This document shows, in pieces, positions 1-5,258 of a stretch of DNA of 9,824 bases; the first letter of the stretch is position 1; the number at the start of each line of letters is the position of its first letter. Position numbers and translations under genes: made by a program. Source of the stretch: DASTRU01 sp035761045 (lineage in GTDB: Bacteria; Pseudomonadota; Gammaproteobacteria; Burkholderiales; Burkholderiaceae_E); the NCBI GenBank assembly GCA_035761045.1, contig DASTRU010000101.1, forward strand, positions 1-9,824. Reading direction: 5' to 3'. The notes beneath the pieces were generated by a model. The model worked only from the letters and a program-made list of their open reading frames with translations. It was not told where the DNA came from and ran no database searches.

Positions 1-408
1 AAGATCGCCGAAGGAATTTGGCAGCGTGGTCAGAGGAAGACGGTATGCGTCAAGCACCCGAAGTCGAGTCAGCTGACCGAGGCTCTCAGGTAGCGCGGAT
101 AAATAGTTTCGGCTTATGGAGATTTCTTGAAGCCCGGTGAGCTGCCCGATGCTATCGGGTAATGCTGTTAGTCGGTTATCGGCTAGGGAAAGGTCGTTAA
201 GCTGAGAGAGATGACCGAACCATTCGGGTAGCGTGGCGATGTGGTTATCGGTGAGGTCAAGCGTTTGGAGTTCAGAGAGTTGGCTGAAGGACTCAGGCAA
301 CGTTGTGAGTTGATTGCAATGAAGATTAAGCGTGTGAATTTGAGACAGACGACCGAACGACTCCGGCAGCGATGTCAAATGATTAAAACTGAGATTAAGC
401 GTTCGAAG
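1..408 (-). repeat. Tandem 69-bp leucine-rich-repeat units
   Basis: The coding sequence of the LRR protein repeats with a 69-base period, one unit per 23 residues. Five full units (residues 96-210) and part of a sixth are visible. They are degenerate at DNA level, although blocks for ACGCTTAA and TTGCCTGAGTC-like segments recur. The array continues past the left edge, so the copy number is unknown. Confidence 0.75.
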
Positions 409-693
409 CGGTGTTAAAGCCGTAATGCAATCAGGCAAGGTGGTAATAAATAACCCATGCAAAACTAATTCATGATCTTGCTGTTGTAAGCAAATTTCCA
501 TGCGCCGTGCCGCCTCGGCGCGTTGTTCATGCGGCCCTGCGTCTTGAATCCAGGCATTGAGTTCCGCGCGTTGTTGCGGGGTCCATGGATGAACAGCGGC
601 GTTTGATGAGGAAGGCTGCGCGGACTCCGCCACGTCTTCCAAAACGGATGGGTGAAAGCAAGACAAGCACGAGGTAATCGAGGGAAATTTCAT
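1..693 (-). CDS. Leucine-rich-repeat protein, possible type III effector (3' end outside window)
   Basis: An open frame of 231 codons runs from an ATG at 693 to the window edge with no stop, so the C-terminus is missing. Residues 1-40 are rich in Ser and Pro with a Cys pair (SCLSC, residues 8-12). Residues 41-75 look helical and charged. From about residue 76 there are degenerate 23-residue leucine-rich repeats of the form LxxLxLxxNxLTxLPESFGQLSx, starting at about 96, 119, 142, 165, 188 and 211. An in-frame TAA five codons upstream fixes the ATG as the first usable one; no Shine-Dalgarno is visible. There is no signal peptide or membrane segment, so the product is cytosolic or exported by a non-Sec route. 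The LPxSxxxLxxLxxLxLxxN repeat type and the helical region before it recall type III LRR effectors (XopAE or NEL/IpaH-like groups), but the diagnostic domain would be downstream. The gene is more AT-rich than the tol genes. An ordinary bacterial LRR protein of unknown role is the alternative. Confidence 0.85.
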   Translation of the reverse strand, partial: MKFPSITSCLSCFHPSVLEDVAESAQPSSSNAAVHPWTPQQRAELNAWIQDAGPHEQRAEAARRMEICLQQQDHELVLHGLFITTLPDCITALTPLRTLNLSFNHLTSLPESFGRLSQIHTLNLHCNQLTTLPESFSQLSELQTLDLTDNHIATLPEWFGHLSQLNDLSLADNRLTALPDSIGQLTGLQEISISRNYLSALPESLGQLTRLRVLDAYRLPLTTLPNSFGDL

Positions 694-873
694 GTTCGCG
701 GACCAGTTAGTACATGAGACGAGCGAGAACCGTTAATAGCAGTAGACCTCGCGACTCATAGGTGACGGCTTCGCCAACAGCGTTCCCACTGCCTGTGCAT
801 GTGGTTATGGGTAATTCATCTAACCCTTGACCGGCACTTTTCAAAAGCAAGCAAACAATTTGTGCGCGCGAAG
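694..873. other. Intergenic stretch between lipoprotein and LRR genes, no convincing gene
   Basis: These 180 bases separate the lipoprotein stop from the LRR start. Short frames cross it, including a minus-strand 70-codon frame at 707-919 that overlaps the lipoprotein end, but none has an RBS, a recognisable motif or coding character. I see no clear -35/-10 pair for the LRR gene and no TTCG-N16-TTCG element of the type that drives hrp regulons. There is no strong hairpin with a T-run after the lipoprotein gene. Confidence 0.5.
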
Positions 874-1668
874 TTAATTGGCCTCTGTTGCAAACATGCT
901 TCGCACCGTGGCGATCCACGCCGTCTTAGGAAGATTAATAAGGTACGAGCGCAAGGTGTTTTCCGTGGCGTGCGTCCAGTCGGATATCGGCGTGCGCGCA
1001 AGGTTGGAATCCAATTGCTCCACGGCGGATGCACGGGCTACCTCGCCAGGCCAGCCTTTTTGGCGTTTGGCCAACTGTCGTATGGCGATTGGAGTTGCCG
1101 ATGTGCAATCGATTAAACCTACGACGGCTATTGCATACAGCATGGAGACACGCGTGCCCGGTCCACGTGTGTAAATTCCAATGCCGGTAAGTGATTGATT
1201 GGTGCCTCCTAAAAAATCGGGCGCGGTGCTGCGTGCAACCATCAGCACCCCATCAAGTTGGCCGTTGCCACAGTAACGACTAACGGCATCCTTAATCGCG
1301 GACCAATTTGGCCCAAACGCTGGCTTACTTAGAAATTCACTGTGCTGATTGACGGGCGCGAATTCGTTGCTGGAATAAGGTTTACGTATCACCGTTATGG
1401 CTGGGACAACTTCCTTTAACGCTGCTTCCAGTTGATCCTCGTAAGCCGAATCCACCTTCCAAGCGGAAATGTCTCTTTTCTCCAGTTCGTTGTTGAAGGC
1501 GGTTACCCCTACGTGTTGTCGATCTATTGTTTGAGCGATCGTCGATACCAAGCCAATTCGTTTAATCCGACTTGCCGCCTCTGGAGATACTTGCGCGGGG
1601 GTCACGGCGCATCCGCTAACAAAGTGAGCGACGACCAAGCTGATGGCGATTTTGGGAAACGCGTTCAT
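874..1668 (-). CDS. Hypothetical lipoprotein
   Basis: This encodes 264 residues. I do not recognise the family. The N-terminus is a short lipoprotein signal: Lys6, a hydrophobic stretch, then the lipobox VSGC with Cys20 as the predicted lipidated residue, so the mature protein should be anchored to a membrane facing the periplasm. Residue 21 is Ala, so there is no Asp retention signal, which favours the outer membrane. The mature part opens with a predicted beta strand (RIKRIGLVST, residues 35-44), alternates strands and helices, and contains a Gly-rich segment (GGTNQSLTGIGIYTRGPG) around residues 154-171. This layout loosely resembles periplasmic lipoproteins of the CsgG/LpoB/GNA1162-like fold, but that is only an impression. 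The ATG at 1668 is chosen because the signal peptide starts there; no good Shine-Dalgarno precedes it. Composition is AT-richer than the tol genes. It probably has its own promoter, since the tRNA terminator lies upstream. Confidence 0.75.
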   Translation of the reverse strand: MNAFPKIAISLVVAHFVSGCAVTPAQVSPEAASRIKRIGLVSTIAQTIDRQHVGVTAFNNELEKRDISAWKVDSAYEDQLEAALKEVVPAITVIRKPYSSNEFAPVNQHSEFLSKPAFGPNWSAIKDAVSRYCGNGQLDGVLMVARSTAPDFLGGTNQSLTGIGIYTRGPGTRVSMLYAIAVVGLIDCTSATPIAIRQLAKRQKGWPGEVARASAVEQLDSNLARTPISDWTHATENTLRSYLINLPKTAWIATVRSMFATEAN

Positions 1669-1781
1669 AAAGAAAATGATGGGGAGTTCGGCGATTTATT
1701 GATCAAACCAGTATTGGCGTGTTGATCATTCGCGTTCACGAAGCGAGACTTTTTTGAATGTTCGCAATCGTTCGCCAAAAC

Positions 1782-1806
1782 AAAAAACCCGGCGCAAGGC
1801 CGGGTT
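1782..1806 (-). terminator. Intrinsic terminator of the tRNA-Lys operon
   Basis: On the minus strand an 8-bp perfect stem AACCCGGC/GCCGGGTT with a 5-base loop (CTTGC) is followed directly by a T-run (plus-strand A's at 1782-1787, partly shared with the stem). It begins 9 bases past the CCA end of the second tRNA and should end the tRNA transcript. It also insulates the lipoprotein gene from read-through. Confidence 0.9.
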
Positions 1807-1814
1807 CAAATAGA

Positions 1815-1890
1815 TGGTGGGTTGTGTAGGGTTCGAACCTACGACCTACGGATTAAGAGTCCGCTGCTCTACCAGCTGAGCTAACAACCC
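1815..1890 (-). tRNA. tRNA-Lys (anticodon CTT)
   Basis: This is a 76-base cloverleaf including an encoded CCA. The acceptor GGGTTGT pairs perfectly with ACAACCC. The D-stem is GCTC/GAGC. The anticodon stem GCGGA/TCCGT carries the loop CTCTTAA (anticodon CTT, reads AAG). The T-stem GTAGG/CCTAC encloses TTCGAAC. The discriminator is A, as lysine tRNAs require. It is the second gene of a two-tRNA unit, 33 bases after tRNA-Lys(TTT), and is followed by an intrinsic terminator. All stems are intact. Confidence 0.97.
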
Positions 1891-1923
1891 GGCGCTTTTC
1901 GCGGATGTTTGTATGAGGAAATT

Positions 1924-1999
1924 TGGTAGGCCGTGCGGGATTCGAACCTGCGACCAACGGATTAAAAGTCCGCTGCTCTACCAACTGAGCTAACGACCC
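1924..1999 (-). tRNA. tRNA-Lys (anticodon TTT) with imperfect T and acceptor stems
   Basis: This is a 76-base cloverleaf with an encoded CCA. The D-stem GCTC/GAGC, the anticodon stem GCGGA/TCCGT and the loop CTTTTAA (anticodon TTT, reads AAA and AAG) are intact, and the discriminator is A. The 3' half is odd: the T-stem is GCAGG against CCCGC, leaving A51 opposite C63. The acceptor GGGTCGT against ACGGCCT has a G1-U72 wobble and a U4-G69 wobble. From memory, the E. coli tRNA-Lys(UUU) has CCTGC and ACGACCC at these places, so the unusual bases all fall between positions 63 and 72. It may still be functional. It is first in the tandem tRNA unit. Confidence 0.93.
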
Positions 2000-2013
2000 A
2001 AAAGAAGCGCGCG

Positions 2014-2042
2014 ATTATAGCGAAAGCTGAGTCAACTCAAAA
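2014..2042 (-). promoter_or_regulatory. Putative tRNA-Lys operon promoter
   Basis: A perfect TATAAT -10 box sits at 2014-2019 on the minus strand, about 15 bases before the mature tRNA 5' end. It is followed by a G+C-only discriminator (CGCGCGC), the arrangement typical of stringently controlled stable-RNA promoters. The -35 is weaker: TTTTGA at 17-base spacing or TTGAGT at 15. A TTGACT lies only 10 bases from the -10 and cannot be its partner. The element sits between the transporter stop and the tRNA. Confidence 0.65.
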
Positions 2043-2058
2043 TCACGAGGCGCATGCG

Positions 2059-3183
2059 TCATGCCAAGCGCTCGATTCGCCACGCCTGATAGCGCAAGGC
2101 CGCGATCGCCCCGGCCACGATGCCCGCGAGCGCGAGGAACGACCCGAGCGCCAAGGTCGACACACCCGAGATGCCTTGGCCGATCGTGCAGCCTAGGGCC
2201 GTGACGCCACCCGCGCCCATCAACACACCGCCCGTCAAATGATTGGCGGTGTCTTCGGCATCGCGAAAACCTTCCCAGCGAAACCGTTTGGACAGTAGCG
2301 CGTGCGCAAGACTGCCCGCGATCACGCCCGCAACCGTGGCGATGCCAAAACTCACGATGCGCGACGCATCGCTCCACAACATCAGTAGTTCGAGCGCGTA
2401 GGCAAACGGCGCGACGAAGCTAAAGCTTTCCATGCGGCCGGAATTGGTGGCGATGAAGCGTTCTTCGAGCGTGTTGGGGTCCTCGGCGATGTAGCCGAGC
2501 GATCCGCTTACCCACCACGCCGCGACGATGACGGCGCCCACCACAAGGCCGCCCAGCACGATGTCGCGTTTGATGGCCGATTCGCGAAACGCGCGCGGCG
2601 CGAATACCCAAGCGACGAGCGCAAGTCCCAGCAAAGCACCCATCCACGCTTGCGCGTGAGGCCGAACGAATCCGCCGGCATGCGCGACCACGCTGCCAAG
2701 GTCTTGATTCGTCGCGAGTTGGATTGCGACGGTATCCACCGTATTCACGCGCCACACCGCGAACAAGCCGCGCAAGGTCATCGCCGCGCTAATCGCGATC
2801 GCCAAGGCGACGACGAGGGATTTCAAATTGCCGTGACCGATGCGAATCAAGGTCTTGGAGCCGCACCCCGAGCCCAACACCATGCCAAATCCAAACAACG
2901 CGCCGCCCACGAGCGAGGACAACCAGGCCAAGCGCGGCGTCGCGTAAATCGTTTTCGTGGTGTCGATCAGTCCCGCGCCAACGAGCGCGGCGGTACCGAT
3001 CATCGCCACCGCGATCGCCAACACCCACATGCGCATGCGATCCCAGGCGCCGAAATTCACGATGTCGGCGATCGCGCCCATCGTGCAGAAGTTGGTGCTG
3101 TGTCCAACGAAGCCGAACACGAAGGCGAGGGCGAACGCGCATCCGACGACGAGCGCGTGCAAGGCGGAAAGATCGGCGGGCAT
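2059..3183 (-). CDS. YeeE/YedE-family sulfur-compound (thiosulfate-type) transporter
   Basis: This 374-residue polytopic inner-membrane protein has many hydrophobic segments, roughly nine or ten. It shows the three cysteine motifs of the family: HSTNFCTMGA (Cys33), GSGCGSKTLIR (Cys107) and LGCTIGQGISG (Cys332). In characterised members (TsuA/YeeE) such cysteines line an hourglass-shaped path that carries thiosulfate inward. The substrate here is inferred from family only. It is a single long polypeptide with both halves, not the paired short YeeE/YedE-like proteins of some bacteria. No TusA-like gene is attached within the window. The ATG at 3183 begins 37 bases after the queC stop and precedes the first membrane segment directly. 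It could be read through from queC or have its own start; a TACAAT sequence lies just before the ATG without a matching -35. The tRNA-Lys promoter follows its stop. Confidence 0.88.
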   Translation of the reverse strand: MPADLSALHALVVGCAFALAFVFGFVGHSTNFCTMGAIADIVNFGAWDRMRMWVLAIAVAMIGTAALVGAGLIDTTKTIYATPRLAWLSSLVGGALFGFGMVLGSGCGSKTLIRIGHGNLKSLVVALAIAISAAMTLRGLFAVWRVNTVDTVAIQLATNQDLGSVVAHAGGFVRPHAQAWMGALLGLALVAWVFAPRAFRESAIKRDIVLGGLVVGAVIVAAWWVSGSLGYIAEDPNTLEERFIATNSGRMESFSFVAPFAYALELLMLWSDASRIVSFGIATVAGVIAGSLAHALLSKRFRWEGFRDAEDTANHLTGGVLMGAGGVTALGCTIGQGISGVSTLALGSFLALAGIVAGAIAALRYQAWRIERLA

Positions 3184-3220
3184 GGGCGCGATTGTAGGCG
3201 TCGCGTCCGCGCTAAACGCC

Positions 3221-3919
3221 CTAGGCGGCGACGTAGCGCGTGGGGTCCGTCACGCCCGCGTCGATGAAGCCTTGTCGGCGCAAGCGGCAGGCGTCGCAAT
3301 GGCCGCATGCGCGCCCCAAATCGTCGGCTTGATAGCACGAGACGGTCAGCGCGAAATCAACGCCATGCGCAAGGCCAGTGCGCACGATCTCGGCCTTGCT
3401 CATGCCGATGATCGGCACGTGAATCGCGAGTCGTTCGCCGCCGACGGCCGCCTTGGTCGCGAGATTGGCCATGGCCTCGTAGGCGCGCACGTACTCGGGC
3501 CGGCAATCGGGATAGCCGGAGTAGTCGACCGCGTTCGCGCCGAAGAATAGGTCGGACGCGCCCAGCACCTCGGCCCATCCCAGCGCGATCGACAACATGA
3601 TGGTGTTGCGCGCCGGCACGTAGGTGACGGGAATCGCGCCGGCTTGCACGCCGGTGGTGGGCACGTCGATCGAACGGTCGGTCAAGGCCGAGCCGCGTGG
3701 GCCGACGAAAAGCCGCGAAAGGTCGATGTCGACGATTTCATGGCGCGCGGCGCCAAGAGCGTGGGCGACGCGCGCGGCGGCGTCTAGCTCCGCGCTGTGT
3801 CGCTGCCCGTAACGCACCGACAGCGCGTGGCATTCAAAGCCTTGCGACCGCGCGATCGCCAGCACGGTCGCCGAATCCATGCCGCCCGACAGCAGCACGA
3901 CCGCCGGACGCGTCATCAC
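3221..3919 (-). CDS. queC: 7-cyano-7-deazaguanine (preQ0) synthase QueC
   Basis: This ATP-dependent cytoplasmic enzyme turns 7-carboxy-7-deazaguanine and ammonia into preQ0, a precursor of queuosine in tRNA. The 232 residues match the family length. The PP-loop SGGMDS is at residues 11-16. RYGQRH (36-41), the VPARNT segment and the FGANAVDYSGYPDCRPE segment are QueC hallmarks. Four cysteines near the C-terminus (195, 205, 208 and 211, in CYQ...CGHCDAC) form the zinc site. The first codon is GTG at 3919, whose GTGA overlaps the cpoB TGA; the next codon is ATG at 3916, overlapping that stop by one base, and either could be used. This tight coupling puts queC at the end of the tol-pal transcript. 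Its usual neighbour queE, which supplies the substrate, is absent here. Confidence 0.96.
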   Translation of the reverse strand: MMTRPAVVLLSGGMDSATVLAIARSQGFECHALSVRYGQRHSAELDAAARVAHALGAARHEIVDIDLSRLFVGPRGSALTDRSIDVPTTGVQAGAIPVTYVPARNTIMLSIALGWAEVLGASDLFFGANAVDYSGYPDCRPEYVRAYEAMANLATKAAVGGERLAIHVPIIGMSKAEIVRTGLAHGVDFALTVSCYQADDLGRACGHCDACRLRRQGFIDAGVTDPTRYVAA

Positions 3920-4659
3920 TTCAACGCCGTCAAGCGTTCGCGCGCGGTTTGCGCGGCGGGCGTGCCGGGGAATTTATCGACGACGTCGCGGAAGGTGCGG
4001 CGCGCGCCGGCCTTGTCGTTGAGTTCGAGCTGGCTGTTGCCGATGTTGATCAAGGCATCGGGAACGCGCGGGTTATCGGACGCGGCTTTGATGAATTCGC
4101 GATGCGTCGCGATCGCGCCCTTGAAGTCGCGCGACGCGTATTGCGCGTTGCCAAGCCAATATTGCGCGAGCGGGGCGTACGCGCTGCCCGGCCATTCGCG
4201 CAAGAACTGAGTGAAGGCCGATACCGCGGGCGCGAACTGGCTTTGCCTAAACAATTCAAACGCCGCGTTGTAGGCCTTTTGTTCGGCGGGGTCGACCGTG
4301 ACTTCCCGGCCTTCGACGACGGCTTTTTGCGGCTCTTGTTTTTTCAGGCGTGCGTCGAGATCGGCGAATTGGTCGCGCTGCCGCTTTTGCACGTCGGCGA
4401 CTTCTTTTTGCAGCACTTCGATCTGGCCGCGCAGTCGCGCGATCTCGGCGCGCAGCGATTCGAGTTGCTGCGTGAGGTCAAGCTGCCCGGACGAAGCGCG
4501 GCTTTCCAACCGCTCGAGACGCGCGGCGTTGTCCTTTTGGCTGGTCTCGACTTGCGTGCGCAGTTCGAGAATGGCCTTGCGCGCTTCGTTGTCGGGAAAC
4601 AATTGGGCGCTCGCCGCGAACGGCAGGGCGAGCGCGATCAGGGCGAGCGTGCGTTTCAT
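3916..4659 (-). CDS. cpoB: Tol-associated periplasmic protein CpoB (YbgF)
   Basis: This is a periplasmic protein that in E. coli binds TolA and couples outer-membrane constriction to peptidoglycan synthesis by PBP1B at division. The 247 residues have three parts: a signal peptide (1-18, ending in ASA before QLFPDNEAR), a coiled-coil trimerisation region (about 25-110, rich in Leu, Glu, Arg and Gln heptads), and a C-terminal TPR block (about 122-247). The block contains YNAAFELFRQSQFAPAVSAF, YWLGNAQYASRDFKGAI and ALINIGNSQLELNDKAGA, which read as three TPR units. The ATG lies 3 bases after the pal TAA, and the stop overlaps the queC start, so all three genes should be co-translated. Length and layout are normal for the family. 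Confidence 0.95.
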   Translation of the reverse strand: MKRTLALIALALPFAASAQLFPDNEARKAILELRTQVETSQKDNAARLERLESRASSGQLDLTQQLESLRAEIARLRGQIEVLQKEVADVQKRQRDQFADLDARLKKQEPQKAVVEGREVTVDPAEQKAYNAAFELFRQSQFAPAVSAFTQFLREWPGSAYAPLAQYWLGNAQYASRDFKGAIATHREFIKAASDNPRVPDALINIGNSQLELNDKAGARRTFRDVVDKFPGTPAAQTARERLTALK

Positions 4660-4662
4660 GGC

Positions 4663-5202
4663 TTAGAGGTAACGCAAGTCGACGCGACGGTTTTCGGTCC
4701 ACGCGGCTTCGTCATGACCGGCCGCACGTGGCTTTTCCTCGCCGAGGCTGACGGCTTCGAGTTGCGACTCGGCCACGCCCAGCACGGTCAACGCGCGCTT
4801 GACGGCTTCGGCGCGTTTTTGGCCCAAGGCGAGGTTGTATTCGCGAGTGCCGCGCTCGTCGGTATTGCCTTCGAGCGAGATCTTGCGGCTCTTGTTGTCG
4901 CGCAAGTACTTGGCGTGGGCTTCGAGCGTCGCGCGGAATTCGGGCTTGATCTCGAAGCTATCGAAGTCGAAGTAAATGCTGCGTTTGGCGAGCACGCCCT
5001 TCGGGTCGTTGAGCGGATCGATCGATTGCGCGGTGACGGGCTCGACGCCGCGCGGGTCGGTGGTCGCGCCCGAACCTTGCGTGCCGCGCGATTCGATCGG
5101 CACTGGCTTCTTGCCGGCGTCGTCGAGTTCAACCTTGCTCGCGCAAGCGCTCAAGGCGCTAACCGCGATGACGAGTGATGCGAGGGAGAGAGTCTTATTC
5201 AT
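4663..5202 (-). CDS. pal: Peptidoglycan-associated lipoprotein Pal
   Basis: This outer-membrane lipoprotein anchors the Tol system to the cell wall and binds TolB. It has 179 residues. The signal ends in the lipobox LSAC with Cys20 as the lipid anchor. A flexible linker rich in Gly, Pro and Thr covers about 25-70. The OmpA-like domain follows: the RSIYFDFDSFEI strand (74-85), the peptidoglycan-binding loop GNTDERGTREYN (112-123) with Asp115, and Arg130 in LGQKRAEAV, which correspond to the residues that grip the diaminopimelate of the peptide stem. The C-terminus (ENRRVDLRYL) is typical. The ATG has a clear AGGAG eight bases upstream, the best ribosome site in the cluster, fitting the abundance of this protein. 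Confidence 0.97.
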   Translation of the reverse strand: MNKTLSLASLVIAVSALSACASKVELDDAGKKPVPIESRGTQGSGATTDPRGVEPVTAQSIDPLNDPKGVLAKRSIYFDFDSFEIKPEFRATLEAHAKYLRDNKSRKISLEGNTDERGTREYNLALGQKRAEAVKRALTVLGVAESQLEAVSLGEEKPRAAGHDEAAWTENRRVDLRYL

Positions 5203-5210
5203 CGTGAAGG

Positions 5211-5215
5211 CTCCT
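5211..5215 (-). promoter_or_regulatory. Strong ribosome binding site of pal
   Basis: The minus strand reads AGGAG, followed by eight bases and the pal ATG. Most other genes in the cluster have weak or no Shine-Dalgarno and rely on translational coupling. This site and the 56-base tolB-pal gap suggest independent, stronger translation of Pal. Confidence 0.7.
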
Positions 5216-5258
5216 AAAGGCCCGCGAGGGCGCTGCGTGTGTCAATGAAACGAAAAAC

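Noticed and set aside
707..919. 70-codon minus-strand frame between the lipoprotein and LRR genes
   Set aside because: It overlaps the lipoprotein end, has no ribosome site or motif, and could be chance. A remnant of another gene cannot be excluded.
1831..1840. Repeated GTTCGAACCT/ATTCGAACCT motifs
   Set aside because: These are the T-loops of the two lysine tRNAs, not a separate repeat family.
2052..2065. GCAT/ATGC inverted repeat at the transporter stop
   Set aside because: A 4-bp stem without an adjacent T-run is too weak for a terminator.
3697..5178. 493-codon open frame on the plus strand
   Set aside because: It is antisense to queC, cpoB and pal, whose protein families are unmistakable. 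The translation is Arg/Ala-rich without motifs, as expected from high-GC shadow frames.
5220..5231. Small hairpin GCCC-loop-GGGC between tolB and pal
   Set aside because: The stem is only 4 bp and no T-run follows, so it is not a terminator; it might at most be a minor RNA structure.
5240..5245. Perfect TTGACA upstream of pal as a -35 box
   Set aside because: No -10-like hexamer occurs 15-19 bases downstream (the sequence there is GC-rich), so a promoter is not supported.
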